Shown here: piece by piece, positions 11,544-23,790 of the stretch
Numbering within the stretch: the stretch's first letter is position 1
Layout of the letters: each line of letters starts with the position of its first letter
Assembly: GCA_964006375.1 (NCBI GenBank)
Contig: OZ023265.1
Coordinates: 152,665,047 to 152,729,046, forward strand
Length of the DNA: 64,000 nucleotides
Origin: Tillus elongatus
Taxonomy: Eukaryota; Arthropoda; Insecta; Coleoptera; Cleridae
Direction of reading: 5' to 3'
Position numbers and translations under genes: made by a program
Notes under the pieces: model-generated
The model's database searches: none
Seen by the model: only the letters and a program-made list of their open reading frames with translations
Told to the model about the DNA's origin: nothing

Positions 11544-12573
11544 CTCAAAAAAAATACTTTACTGATTTGGACCAAATTTGGAAATTACCCTTATTTTGCG
11601 AATGGCTTGGATGAGTTCGTTCATCAAATCTTAGTGGCCAATTTTTGTAGTAAAAAATTTAAAAAATATTTTTTAAAACGCAATATCTCTCAAATTGTCT
11701 AAGTGATTGAAACGAATATTTACAACTTAAAAGAACATAGACACACGTGGTTGTTTACCAATTTTCAAGTCGTTTGATCAGAGGAAAATAAAGTTATTCG
11801 AAATTAATAATAAAATAATCCTTGACATCACTTCAGATTCTGTAATGCAATATCTACAATGTTGGACAAAGACAGATGACGTAATTTGGTATTGCTATGC
11901 TATTTAAATAAATCGTAGATAAAAATCTGAACAATGGAGGTTGTCGCAGGTTATCAGCCTGGACAACGTTGTGAGAGATACGACAGCGACGTCATATTGG
12001 TGCAGGACCAGGTATTATATTGTCACAGCTCTAGTTTACACAAAATTTTATAGATAGAGCTGTACAATCAACTAAGAATTGTGTAATGTCAGCCCTGGAC
12101 CATTTATTTCCTAATACCAGGACAAAGTTTCAAACGACGTTAATTTTAGCATGCGAATGTATACTATAAATAAAAAATTGCGGAACGCAGCAAGTGCGAT
12201 ATAGTAGTGAATTTGCATAAGAATTGTACACTGCTAGTAAGATATATTATTAAAATTAATTCTTTAAATTTAAATGGACCTTGGAGATCGGTTTTAGAGT
12301 CCCAGTTAGCGATTATTAAAAAAAAAAAAATATTTAATATGGAGCTAAAAAATTAAAATTTGGTCTTGGATATAATATGTAAGTACTGCAAGTGCCTTTA
12401 AAAAATCGTGTTACAAATTTCATTAAAGTTACAAAAGTTTTTAAGAAAAAAAATATGATTTACAAAGGGAATGTATCTGTTAAATTATAATCATGGCAGG
12501 TATTTTTCCTTATTAATTGCTTGGAGGATTTTGTTTTAGTCAACCCATTCAGTTTTTGCAAACAATAAACAAC
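11357..12573 (+). repeat. TCR copy 3 (body B, module C)
   Basis: The palindromic 5' end TAGTGAATTTTC...GAAAATTCACTA (11357-11392), 5' module, (TA)n at 11485-11542, body as in copy 2, hairpin motif at 12185-12199 and a type C module follow in order. It abuts copy 4, which lies in the opposite orientation. Confidence 0.75.
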
Positions 12574-13635
12574 AAAAGTCTGGACGCAGCAAGTGCGTTA
12601 TGGTAATGAATTTTCATAAAAATGTTTTTAATAGCAAATATGTATGTTTTTTTAAGAAACCAGGCATCAAATTTGGTTACCAGTATAACCAATATAGTAG
12701 AAACAAGGTGCCATGTTTAAACAAAATAACTTTGAAAATGTACAAATATTTCCGAAAGTAAACTTGAAGTGTTCCCGAAAAAACTGGTCTCTTTGTCAAC
12801 CTTATAGGTTAATAGCAAATTGAGCTATTCAAATTTGAAGCATTTAAAGTAGATTCTCTACCATAACGCACTTGCTGCGTCCCGAATTTCTTTTCTTACA
12901 AACATGCATTATATTTCGATGGAAAATGCAAAAATTCAATAGCATAAGGCGTATTCGTTAAAAAAAAAGGAAATTTGTATCACCAACGACTTACTTACCA
13001 TCCTGTGATTGTAGAAATATTTTTTAAGATGTAGCTCAAGACGCCCTATAATTAATGTATACAATTTTTTTCGTATCTTGTATAATAACGGATATATTGA
13101 GCTTTATTGATTTATTACGAAAATTCGATAAAAATTATATAACATTAAACGATACACTCTATAGCTAAGACCACTGCCAAAACATCAGAGAAAGGGTCTA
13201 TTTGAAATGAATTTTCTGGAAACATTTTAGTAAAATAAAGGACAATGACTGTTGAAGCTAAGACTTCAGCTTTGCAAAGCATTCTTCTTCAGACATTTTC
13301 TTTCCATAGCTCGTATTAGTTTTAGGTTATTTGTCTAAATGTTGCCAATTTTAACGTTTAAATCGCGACTTTGACGTTTTAAGGAAAACTTAACTTATTT
13401 TTCTTATATACATAACTTCTTTCTCTTTCAATATACAGAGCTAAATTTTGGTAGGTAATTTACCTATAATGACATAAACCTGCGAACCAAATTTGACTGT
13501 CCTTGCTTTGTTATTTCCGGAGATATAAATTTTTTGGGCCGATTTTCCTGGATAACGAACTTATTCAAGCCACTTGCAAAAGGAAGGTATTCACCAAAAT
13601 TAATCAAAATGGGCCAATTATTTTTTGAGTTATCG

Positions 13636-13713
<78 letters not shown>
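12574..13713 (-). repeat. TCR copy 4 (body A, module A)
   Basis: Module A (about 300 bp) is bounded by the hairpin motif at 12584-12598 and its inverted copy at 12866-12880. The body of type A in reverse follows, then (TA)n at 13640-13713. The 5' module past the TA core is missing. Confidence 0.75.
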
Positions 13714-13715
<2 letters not shown>

Positions 13716-14049
13716 GTGGTTCGCTTTTTTCGTGAAGAGTTATGTTATAATTAATTATGTTTAGGTTCGTACAAAATGTCCTGTTGTACTTAAAGACTAA
13801 AAAAATTACAGTAAACTATAGCAACGAAGGTAAATTTTCCGGCAATTACAATTGAGTGATGGTGTAACACACAGCTCTCAACCGTAAAATTGAAATGTTC
13901 ATAGATTAATATAAAATAAAATAAAGAATTTAAAAAACTTGAAGAAGCCGCGCATGAGGCGGCGAAACGTCGTTAAATCAAAAACACAAAGGTTGTTTTA
14001 ATTTTTGTCCAAAAATGAAGAAGTTTCCATGAACCTAAACCCAATTAAT

Positions 14050-14056
<7 letters not shown>
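13714..14056 (+). mobile_element. Penelope-type 3' tail with hammerhead-like motif
   Basis: The block contains TTGAAGA, a strong GCCGC...GCGGC hairpin and GAAACGTCGTT (about 13939-13976). This is the YTGANGA-hairpin-GAAA arrangement of degenerate hammerheads near Penelope ends. The first core base is U instead of C, so it is likely inactive. The rest is unclassified. Confidence 0.4.

Positions 14057-14125
<69 letters not shown>
14057..14125. repeat. (TA)n microsatellite with part of a TCR 5' module
   Basis: The TA run is followed by AAACATATAAAAATTG, the usual TCR flank, after which similarity ends. Confidence 0.85.
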
Positions 14126-14128
<3 letters not shown>

Positions 14129-14304
14129 ATATAAAAATTGTCGTCAAAATATTTCAAAGCCGAATACTCAATAAATTTCCCCTTAAGCCAGAATCTTCAA
14201 TCTTGAACCATAGTTACACCTATGTAAACGCACGTGGGTACTAAATTTAAAAAAAATAACATAACGAGCTTCGCGGATAACTACAAATTTGTTCTAAAAA
14301 ACCT

Positions 14305-14705
14305 TTTTTTGTTGTTTATTGTTTGCAAAAACTGGATGGGTTGACTAAAACAAAACCATCCAAGCAATTAATATGAAAAAATACCTGTCATATTCATAAT
14401 TTGACAGGTACAATCCCTTTGTAAAAAATTTTTTTTCTGAAAAAATTTTGTAACCTTAATAAAATTTGCAACACAACTTTTTAAGACACTCACAGTACTT
14501 AGATTTTATATCTAAGACCAATTTTTAATTTTTTAGCTCCATATAAAATATGATTTTTTTCAAAGAATCGGTAACTGGGACACGAAAACCGATCCCCAAG
14601 GTCCGTTTAAATTTAAATAATTAGTTTTAATAGTATATCTTACTAATAGTGTACAATTCCTATGAAAATTCACTACTATAACGCACTTGCTGCGTCCCGA
14701 ACTTT
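14305..14705 (-). repeat. TCR module C, solitary
   Basis: Reverse copy of the type C module, ending in the inverted hairpin motif at 14681-14695. It includes the conserved TACCTGTCAAATTATGAATA stem region. No TA core or body is attached. Confidence 0.7.
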
Positions 14706-14838
14706 TTTTGTTTGGTAAATTTCTACCGTTTCGCACACATTTTATTTACGTAAGTCAAAGATGTGAATTTATCCTCTATTATTCTAGTGGACTTAAGTTT
14801 ATACAAATCAATTGTATCATAGCAGCACGATTCTTTGG

Positions 14839-14935
14839 TGCCAATATGATTTCGATTAATGACACTTTGAAATTGAAGTTGCCAATTTGATTTTGACTAA
14901 CGTCATTTTGATTCTGCTTAGCGCCAATTTGAACT
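14839..14935. repeat. short tandem repeat, unit about 41 bp
   Basis: GCCAAT(A/T)TGATTT begins units near 14839, 14881 and 14923. Two and a bit diverged copies. Confidence 0.45.
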
Positions 14936-15059
14936 TAAAAGGGTATAGAGTTTAGATAATATACAGAATGTTTCATTTAAAATATCAAACTGTATGAGCC
15001 TTGGAATGTATTTCAGCTTGCTAAGTCTATTGGGAATTATTTCTGCAAGAGCACATTCC

Positions 15060-16385
15060 CACCTCTCGTTTCAGGAGATGAAATTGTTTCTACCCCCTGG
15101 GCAAGGCTGAACTTTTAGCCTCGTTGTTCGCCGGCAATTCTACTCTCAACCCACCTCCAAATGTCCAACCAACAACAGTCCCCCATGTCGCGCATAAAAT
15201 GACGGATGTCATTTTCAAAACTAAAAAGTTACGAAAGATGCTCTATTCTCTTAATACCAGGAAAGCCACTGGCCTTGACGAGATCCCAGAAATTGTTCTC
15301 AAAAAATACGCACCAGAACTTGCTCCTGTCCTGATTCGTCTGTTTCAGACATCTTACAATAGAGGTATATTCCCTAGGAACCGAAAAACTGCTCGTGCAC
15401 AACCCATCCCCAAGAAAGGATCCAAAGCGCTTACTAGCAACTACAGGCCTATTTCTTTCCTTTCAGTCGTCTCTAAAGTGATGAAAAAGTATATAAACAC
15501 CGAATTACTAAAATTTCTTGAAAACACAGTCTAATTCACGACAAATAGTATGGATTCCGTCAGCGCAGATCAACTGTTGACCTCCTTTCCTTTGTCACCC
15601 ATTCTTGGAACAAGTCTATGGAACTACACGGTGAATCCCAAAACTCTGTACCTAGACAGCAAATTACGTCTCCAACTGGAGCATTTCTGTTGCCGTTGAT
15701 GGCCATTCCTCCAAAGTGTATCCAATTAATGCAGGAGTTCCCCAAGGTTCAGCTTTAGCCCCTACTTTGTTTCCTTTCCAAATCAATGACCTCTCTAGGA
15801 CATCCAACCCAGTTCACAGTTACGCGGAAGACAACACCCTCCACTCAAATATACAATATTCTAAGCCTGTCTATTTAGCGCAATTAGATGAGGATCGCAG
15901 GCTCGTGGAGTGTTCTGTCTCTGTGGATCTCAAAAAAATATTAGACTGGGGAAGTAGAAATCTTGTACAATTGAACTCCACTAAATCTCAGTCTTGCTTT
16001 CTATCTCATAAGAGATACACCAGCCCTAGACCCATCACAATGAACAACCAAGTTATTCAAAGTAATGAGTCCTTTTCACTTGTTGGCATTATTGTGGATC
16101 GAAATCTCAATTGGCACCAACATGTCACATCAATTGCAGAAGCGGATACTAAGAAATTTGGTTTCCTCTTCCTGGCTCGCAAATACTTTTCACCAGCTAA
16201 TGTATATACTTTATATACTTCACAAATAAGGTCAAGCCTCTAATACTGCTTCCACATCTGGTGTGCCGCTGCCGCTTCTACACTCGCTATCTTGGACTCC
16301 ATTCAGAAGAGAGCTATACGTCCCATAGGTGACCCTATCCTCACCCAAAGGCTGCCATACCTTGGCCACCGACGTGTCGTTGGTG

Positions 16386-16449
<64 letters not shown>

Positions 16450-16765
16450 TAGATATTTGCACGGGTACTGCTCATAGGAGCTTTCTTCCATAGTTCCTCC
16501 ACCTGCTGTCCCCAACAGATCTACCAGGGGAACAGAGCGAATGCACCCTTTTGCTGTCCAGGTCATCAGCCATAGAACATTTTGTTATGCCCGTTCTTTT
16601 GTCCCGAGGACTTCTAAGTTGTGGAATTCCTTGCCGGCACATGTTTTCCTTCTCCTCCGAACCTCCAAATCTTCAAGTCCAGAATTAACTAGTTGCCTCT
16701 TTCCTCCTTGTCGACACCCACGGTAGGATAGTATTTAGGCTGTAAGCCCTTGTGGTGTGTTGTTG

Positions 16766-16767
<2 letters not shown>
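15060..16767 (+). mobile_element. CR1/L2-type LINE, 3' half, broken
   Basis: Reverse transcriptase blocks in order: RKATGLDEIPEIVLKK, PIPKKGSKALTSNYRPISFL (15.1-15.5 kb), then NAGVPQGSALAPTLFPFQIN, a YAEDNTLH catalytic box (normally YADD), and SLVGIIVDRNLNWHQHV (15.7-16.2 kb). The tail RSSL*YC, LDSIQKRAI, GDLSL..FYRYLHG follows to about 16740. It is broken by frameshifts near 15530-15720, by a TAA where the copy at 28 kb has GAA (about 16241), and by an expanded (TC)n tract. The 3' terminus GTTGTTGAAATA runs directly into (TA)n. The family call follows the CR1/L2-like RT and lack of RNase H. Confidence 0.75.
16388..16443 (+). repeat. (TC)n microsatellite inside LINE coding sequence
   Basis: Fifty-six bases of CT repeat replace a 9-nt CTCTTTCTT stretch seen in the related copy at 28390. 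The reading frame (GDLS...LFYRY) is preserved because the gain is 48 nt. Confidence 0.9.

Positions 16768-16855
<88 letters not shown>
16768..16855. repeat. (TA)n microsatellite at the CR1 3' end
   Basis: The LINE ends ...TGTTGTTGAAATA and the TA run continues from it. At the related 28.7 kb copy the same end reads GAAATATAAG without expansion. The TA tract probably grew from the LINE tail. Confidence 0.85.
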
Positions 16856-16857
<2 letters not shown>

Positions 16858-16895
16858 GATACACTGTACAGAATATTTGAGTAAACTAGACCAAC

Positions 16896-17027
16896 CTGCA
16901 ATAAAAAGTATAGCAGAAGCGGTATGTGCAAGTGACTCGATACATAAAATTGTGTTCATCCATTGTTCCGATACTGTCATTTTACGTTTTATTGTAGAGA
17001 TGACAGACGCAATTAAACCAATAGCGC
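16896..17027 (-). CDS. TMEM272-like: TMEM272-like gene A, internal exon (third membrane region)
   Basis: This 132-bp exon is bounded by CAG|GCGCT and GCAG|GTTGG on the minus strand. It reads AIGLIASVISTIKRK..., then a hydrophobic TASAILFIAG. Phase 1 at both ends joins it to the 17088 exon (VATG|AIG) and to the 6796 exon (IAG|SVWVY). It aligns with the gene B exon at 40199-40327. The intron downstream is about 10.1 kb and filled with transposons. Confidence 0.75.
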
Positions 17028-17087
17028 CTGAAACAAAAATTAAGAGTTTTTAAAAGATTATCTTCTAAAAATACTTGAGTTTCTTAC

Positions 17088-17210
17088 CTGTCGCTACTAG
17101 AAATTGTGGAATATAGTGATTGACAGGACAATGGTGTATATTAACTGCGCCAATCACCAACATCACAAAATTTAAGCTCAGTGCCAAGTAAAGAAGGTAG
17201 ACTAGAACAG
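17088..17210 (-). CDS. TMEM272-like: TMEM272-like gene A, internal exon with CP...IP signature
   Basis: This 123-bp exon lies between a minus-strand AG acceptor (17211-17212) and GTAAG donor (17087-17083). It encodes a membrane helix LVYLLYLALSLNFVMLVIG followed by HHCPVNHYIPQFLVATG. The family signature here is a helix ending in IG, then CP, about four residues, and IP. Length and phase equal those of gene B exon 2 (40383-40505). The intron to the next exon is only 60 bp. Confidence 0.8.
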
Positions 17211-18550
17211 CTTAAAAAAAACAACAAATGAAAGTTAAGTGATAAAATAACAAAGCTCAAAAATATTTAAGCGCTAACATGAAAAGAGGGGGAAAATAAA
17301 GAAGCATCACAGCATAACTGCGCACAGAACTGTGACTACCGAGCAGTTTTACCCCAAGACAAAAGTTTTTCCCCGAACAAAATTAGTTTTTTTCAAAAAT
17401 AATAAAGGTATTTTGATGAACTGTGATCTACATGTTGCCTTTATAAGTTATTATCATGATTATCATAATCTAAGGGCGATTTCGCCCTGACGTTACAAAC
17501 ATGGCCCTGTAAACCGTCTCCAGTTCTCTTCATTTTATTATGACTTTCACACTTCCTCAGTGTCAGGTTCTGCAGTAGTTTTCTCCTTGATCTACCTCTC
17601 CCATTTTTTCAGGAATGTGTCACTCAAATAATATTGTTAATGTCTTAGAATTTGACCAATATATGTTGCCTAATTCCTTTCAATTTCCTTTCAGCTAACA
17701 CGTTTCTTCTTTTACCACTTCTGTTACAATTGTATTCGTCTTTTTATCGGTGTATTGTGTTTTTATCATTGCTCTCCCAATCCATATTTAAAAACCGTAT
17801 ACACTCTTTATCTCGTGCTTTGTCATGGTTCAGCTTTCCGTCCCATACACTACCACATTCCATGCATACGACTTATTGTACTTTTTTTCTCATGTCAAAG
17901 TTAAATATTTATTAGTGAGAATAATATATTGTTTGTTGAATATTGGCGTTGCCATCGCGATCCTCCTACTAAGAATTTTGCTACATTTACCGTCATCCGT
18001 AATAATACCTCCAAGGTATGTGAATAAGCCGACTTGTTCAAGTTGTTGGCCATTTAGCTTTTCTTTTATGGTCGCAGCCCTTTTCTTACATATCTTCATT
18101 AATTTTGTTTTGTCATCTTGATCTTTAATTTGATTCGTTTTAGCATACTACCCACCGAAATCATCTTTTGTAATCATTTTTTCTCAGCACTATGTATTTT
18201 GCTTTGTGGTGCAATTGAACCTTTGTCGGTTTGTTTATATTCCTGCTGTCTTCTCTTTCAGCTTATTTCGTGTATATTCTATAAATAAATAGATTAATTC
18301 TCTTTATTATATAATATTTTCTAATCTACATTACCGAACGCTGGTTAGTTAAATTAGATGACCTCGGCAGCTCAAGTCCACTAGCCACAGGTTTTTCTAA
18401 TTCAGTTTTAAAATTCCTATCCCATCGTCCTGCGTAATGATCTACAATTAAACATGGAACATGAGAGAGAAGTGTGATTTTTGTATAGAAAACTGATATT
18501 CGATATACATATTTCCTTACATATTATATTTATGTATCTTAGTTTCATAG

Positions 18551-18552
<2 letters not shown>

Positions 18553-18645
<93 letters not shown>
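18553..18645. repeat. (TA)n microsatellite
   Basis: About 93 bp of TA. No TCR modules flank it. Confidence 0.95.
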
Positions 18646-18649
<4 letters not shown>

Positions 18650-18960
18650 CTACGGTGCTACGGTGAATGATGGCGGGAAAGGTGAAGCGATAACCTGACT
18701 ATTGGCCGCGATGACGAAGGTAGTTGGACCCGGGTAGTAAAACCCGACTAAGCCTGAAAGGCCGACGGTGAGTTGCATGGTAATGTGCGTTTACTTACCA
18801 TGAGTTGTGGTCATTGTCTCTCTTCACATGTTGAGGGCGTCGCTGATGTTTCATGCCAGTCCGGTGATCCTAAGACTTAAGCCCCAACTCTGCTGAGGAG
18901 GTGAGTACTAATCGCACAAAACCGCAAAAAAAATTGAACTATAAATATGGCCTCCTACAG
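18646..18960. other. unclassified GC-richer block
   Basis: Looks like part of a retroelement untranslated region rather than coding sequence. It contains an inverted CATGGTAA...TTACCATG and the weak candidate exon at 18799-18814. Confidence 0.3.
18799..18814 (-). CDS. candidate first coding exon of TMEM272-like gene A
   Basis: On the minus strand, ATGACCACAACTCATG is followed by a consensus GTAAGT donor. It ends in phase 1 as needed to join 17210, and would begin the protein MTTTH before the first helix. An in-frame stop lies just upstream. It is very short and sits in an unclassified block, so this may be chance. The first exon could also lie elsewhere. Confidence 0.22.
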
Positions 18961-19330
18961 TTGATTATCTTTCATGATTATTTAAGGTGTGTTTACTTGA
19001 TTTCTTCCTAATATTACTTTTACAATTATCTGTAACATCCTAATAAATAATTTCTCGTTTTCAATTTACATATGTAGTAGATATCTATATTTTGAGGTAA
19101 TAAACCCTTGCGCCTAGTGACGTTATCGAATGCTTTTTCCATGTCTATAAAAGCATTAAATGTATCTATATTTTTCTCAAGTGTTTTTCTCCTTTTGTTC
19201 TAAATACTTCTCTAGTGCCTAGTCCAGGTTTAAATTCGAACTCATCTTCATCCAAGCAACTCTCAATTTTGCTTGGCTTCATGCAGGATATCAATTTTAG
19301 TATTGCCCACCCTTAATATATCGGCCTTTG

Positions 19331-19879
19331 TATGATATAATCATATTGTAGTGTGAACATTCGGGAAACCGTAGGCAGGTAGTTTCTAGTACATCTTGAC
19401 TATTAAGACGCGTCTTTCCGAAAACTACATATCCAAGAATTTAAAAAAAGACCAAGTGAATTGGACTCGCTTTTAAATGAAGTGTCACTAGTGAGTTTAC
19501 CCAGAGGTGACGCGCCACTACCTCATAAAACTACCCCGGAGGTTGGGATTGGCCTTGGGGTGACGCAAATACTTCATCACCCCAACCCCTGATTTACATC
19601 ATACTAGACATAGTAAGATTGGGAAGCTTAGAAATTGACACACTGTATGCACTTGATTACCTCCCAAAGGTGAAGTTTTTACGTACGTAGGAAATTAACT
19701 CCTTACAAAATAGCCAATGCCTTTTGTAAGCCAGGTAGTGACCTTTTGCGCTTTTAAAATTGCATACTGCATGATATCGACGTCCTACGACCCAACGCTC
19801 CCTGCAGATGGTGGAACGTTTCAGTAATGAATTTGCTGAGACAATTATTTCTCTTTAGTATTTATTAATTTTAAATATG
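19331..19879. other. no gene recognised; small hairpin
   Basis: The only structure seen is TTGGGGTGA (19555-19563) paired with TCACCCCAA (19577-19585), a 9-bp stem with a 13-nt loop. Confidence 0.35.
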
Positions 19880-20080
19880 TGCTGGGTTCGATTCATACGG
19901 TTTCTGTATGTTCCGCCCCCCGGAGGGGGCTTAAAGCCGTCGGTCTCGTATCCATGCAATGTTGGGCACGTTAAAGATCCTTACTCTATTTACAAAAAGG
20001 CAGGGGTTTGCCATAAATTTCCAGGAAAGGGAGTTGAAGCTGCTTCCTGGCGTCGGTGATTGGCCATAGTCGCCAGCAGG
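19880..20080 (+). repeat. tRNA-derived SINE, 5'-truncated copy
   Basis: Contains GGGTTCGATTC (B-box-like), then AAGCCGTCGGTCTCGT, GTTGGGCACGTTAAAGATCC and CTGGCGTCGGTGATTGGCCA. The same order occurs in the fuller copies at 24.5, 53.3 and 60.5 kb, which lie in the opposite orientation. Confidence 0.7.
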
Positions 20081-20379
20081 GCAGTCTATGACTAGAAGTC
20101 TCTGGCGGGCATGTGGTCAGTGCTGGGAATGTGAATATGTTCGAGAGGCGCCTCGATTCGTTGAACTTTTTCAACTGAATCCATAATAGACGTGTTCATA
20201 TATTTATTTTATTTCACAGTTTGTTTCTTCTTCTTAATCCATTCAATCACAATAACAATTTCGCAATCTGTAGGAGAATTTTAGGCCTTGTATATGTACA
20301 ATATAGGCCCGTGGCTTCTGTAGCATGTCTGTATTAATGATAACAATAATAAAATAATAATAATAAATAGATTGGATTA

Positions 20380-23300
20380 CCAAAGGATGCATGAAATGGA
20401 CTATGGATACGAATAAAACAATTATGCGCATTCTCTACACAGTAACACAACTCGGACAACAGACGACCGGATATAGACAACAACTTCATACCGACTCTTT
20501 CAGAATGTACCGACACATACAGGTGACTCAACAAAGGGTAGCTGATCAGTATCGTGTCATACTTAGGGATAATCTGATTCCACAAACGACACTGAATACC
20601 ATCAAACAGGAAGTTGAATATGAAATTACTAACATAGCGGTTACGAAAAATAACGAGATGCTGTTTGGCGGTAGTAATGTGCCACCTGTACATACTGGGC
20701 GAGAAGAACACATCGAGGGTACGCAAGACAGTGAGGAACTCATCGATAAATTGTCCACAGAGATGAGTTTTGCAGTCCTCTTACTAGACCACCATTACCT
20801 AGACTGAGGTCATCTAGAAAGCTGGCAACTATATTAGAACTTTCAAACATATTCATTTTGCCACCGTAGATTCTAGAGATCAACACATTGGAGCACATAC
20901 ATACATACAAACATACAAACTTTAGGCATTAAGATTTCTGATCGAAAGTCCAATCACAGAGACTCGCGGTAAAGAGTACCCCCGTGGGAGAAAAGGTTGA
21001 TAAGTAGTGTGGAAACATTTCTAGTTCGACAACACTCAGCACAACATCCAGTCAACCACACTGCAGAAGAATGTTTGGATACCTTAAAACAGAAACTTTC
21101 TGTATATGCCGAACGGTTGAGAAGATATAAAGAGAGCAACAATAGGAAATGCGAGAAGCCAATGTTTGAACGCTCTGAAAGGACTTTCTACCGCCAGCCT
21201 AATTCAGCTGAGAATACAGCCACCAATACTTTTCCAAATAAGGAACAAATTGAAGAGTTCTGGAAAAGTCAACTGGCTACAACAGCCTTATGCAATATTG
21301 GCGCCAGCTGGGTTAACGAAGAACACCGAGCTTGTCAGAGTTATGAACAGATACATCATGAGCCGTTTACCACAAATAAAGTATCCGAGGTTATTAAATA
21401 GCTTCATAATTGGAAAGCACCCAGACCTGATGGCGTCCACAACTTTTGGCTAAAGAAATTTGAGTGTACATATCTTATGTTGGCGGTGCTAATAAATGAT
21501 GTTATACTTGACTCAAAGAAGATGCCATTGTTTTTTTACACAAGGTGATACGTATCTTCTGCCAAAGGACCAACAGTGTTCTGCAGAACCTGGCAGATAC
21601 CGACCAATAACTTGTCTTCGATCCTGTATAAGTTGATCACATGCTGCCTTTAGAGACGCATATATTCGCACTGCAAACGAAATAATATAATTGCGAGCCA
21701 GCAAAAAAGCGAGTGCCATAGGATCTATGGGATGCAAAGAACAGATAATAATTGATTCGGTTGTGTGCTATCAAGTTTACATTGGACGAAGAAATCTCAT
21801 TGCTGCCCACGTAGATTACAAAAAGGCATCTGATTCAATTCCACACGAATGGCTTATAAGTGTGCTGAAGATCTATAAGGTCGATACTTACATCCTGAGA
21901 TTCCCCAAAGACACAATGTCTACCTGGAGAACAAAAATTTGCTACTGGTACAAACGGGTGATAACATCATAACCAGCACGATACCAATTAGAAGAGGTAT
22001 ATTTCAAGGCGACTCGCTAAGCCCATTGTGGTTCTGCCTCGCATTGAATACACTGTCAAACTGCCTGAACTCCAAGAGATATGGCTTCGGTATAAAAAGC
22101 AATGGCAGGGAGCAAATGATACTAAATCTTCTGCTGTATATGGATGATCTGAAGCTGATGGCCTCCACAAAGAACCGTATACTGAACAACTCCTTAAAAC
22201 CGTGGGAGGGTTTTTCAAAGGTATTGACATGTAGTTTGGGCATGAAAAATGTCGCACCTTATGTGTAGTCAGAGGGAAGATACAACCAGGTGTATATGAA
22301 AAGCAGAACGGTCAGCAAATTGCCTCGATGGATGTGAAGGAGTATTATAAATACCTGTGAATACAGCAAACGAGTAAAATAAACCACTAGGTAATGAACA
22401 ACCATCTGACAAATGAGTTTACGAAGCGAGTAAAGCAGGTGGTGCTATCACATCTTAACGGCAAGAACCTGACTAAAGCTCTTAATACATATGCATATTC
22501 TGCACTTAGCACTTCATTTTGGATTGTGAACTGGAGTAAAACCAGACATCGAAAATCTGCAACGGAAGGTGCGAACACTCCTAACAAAATCCAAAAAGCA
22601 TCAGCCCCGTAGTGCTACCGAACGAGTAACCCTACCTAGACACCAAGGTGGAAGAGGAGTGTTGGATATTGGTAAACAGTTAGACCAGCAGATATTGAAC
22701 CTACGCACATATTTCCACAGCGGGCGGTTACTTCTAATCTTCACGGTGCCATATGCGAAGCAGATGATTCAACACCGCTACAATTAAAAGAAAGCAAAGT
22801 CACCATCCGACTGATCAGGACAAGCTGCAATATTGGATGCAGAAGCTCTCCATTAGCGACATCAGAATGAGACCTCACAGGAACATGTCGACAAATTGGC
22901 GTCGAACTACTGGTTGGTGTCCGGACAAATGTTTCTAGAGACAGAGGTTTTGGCTGCCCAGACAAGATCAGGTCATCCCAACAAGAAACTACCTGAAGTA
23001 TATAGTTGGAGATAATTCGGTCCAAGATGAGAAATGTAGATTTGGATATCAATCATCAGAGACTATCCAGCACGTCACCGGAGGGTGTCAAGCCTTTGCT
23101 ACGACAGAGTATAAATGGAGGAACGACGCAGTTGCAAAGATACTTCTTTAAGAACTGGCTTTGAAACTGGGACTTTTAAATCTTAGTGAGGTGCCCTACC
23201 ATAGATACGCTCCTGGACCTGTTGTAGAGAACTCAGCGTACAAGTTGTACTGGGATCAGACCGTTCTCACAGACCAACGAGTTGCTCACAACAGGCCAGA

Positions 23301-23790
23301 TATAATAATAGTGTAGAATAAGTCCTGCAACCAAGTGACGCTGATTAATTTGGCCATCTCGAATACTAATATTCTAAAGATAAAGTACAACGAGAAGATC
23401 ATTAAGTACAGAGACCTCGAGGTACAACTAAAGAGAGTGTGGAGGGCAGATAGTGTCCGAGTGATTCCAATAGTCATGTCGTCAACTGGTGTGGTTCCTA
23501 AGAATCTTCGAGAGAATATTAAGAGACTGGGTCTTAGAGAGCATCTTTATAAGGTTATGCAGAGGGAGGTAATACTTACCACTGCCCACACCGTGAGGAG
23601 ATTCCTGGGAAATGAGGATGTGTCGCGTTGCCGTTCAGAGCCCGATAACCTGGAAAGGGCTCCATCTGCGCTCAGTCCCTTTGGTATCTGAGATACCTGG
23701 GATGAGTGAATGTTCTTCTTTGAGGGAGTGTGAAAGCCCTTCAGGCTAAAGTCAATAATAAATAGACCGATGTTAAAAAAATATAAAAAG
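20380..23790 (+). mobile_element. R2-superfamily LINE with restriction-like endonuclease, degenerate
   Basis: The single-ORF order is preserved although frames shift. The N-terminal part reads TQQRVADQYRVILRDN and TLNTIKQEVEYEI (20391-20807), followed by FPNKEQIEEFWKS and WVNEE (about 21.2-21.3 kb). RT boxes are HVDYKKASDSIPHEWL, IRRGIFQGDSLSPLWFCLAL and LLLYMDDLKL (21.79-22.16 kb). The thumb region is followed by a CCHC-like C...GYQSSETIQHVTGGC (about 23.04 kb) and a restriction-like nuclease region with NRPDIIIV and LINLAISN (23.28-23.69 kb). This architecture fits R2/R4/NeSL-group elements. At least six frame or stop defects are present. A 3' UTR with AATAAA follows TGA at 23691. Both target flanks look like ordinary repeat DNA, not 28S rDNA. 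Confidence 0.75.

Larger units (their letters stand above)
17470..19330 (-). mobile_element. RTE/BovB-type LINE fragments
   Basis: Minus-strand readings FEFKPGLGTREVF, then FIDMEKAFDNVT (about 19.1-19.2 kb, the RT box with catalytic Asp), and KICKKRAATIKEKLNG followed by FTYLGGIITDDGKC and RRIAMAT (17.9-18.1 kb). This order matches RTE-clade reverse transcriptases. Frames shift between blocks, and a (TA)n run at 18553-18645 lies between them. It lies in the putative first intron of gene A. Confidence 0.65.

Noticed and set aside
17652..18121. Plus-strand hydrophobic ORFs at 17.65-18.12 kb
   Set aside because: Antisense to the RTE reverse-transcriptase fragment, which explains the open frame.
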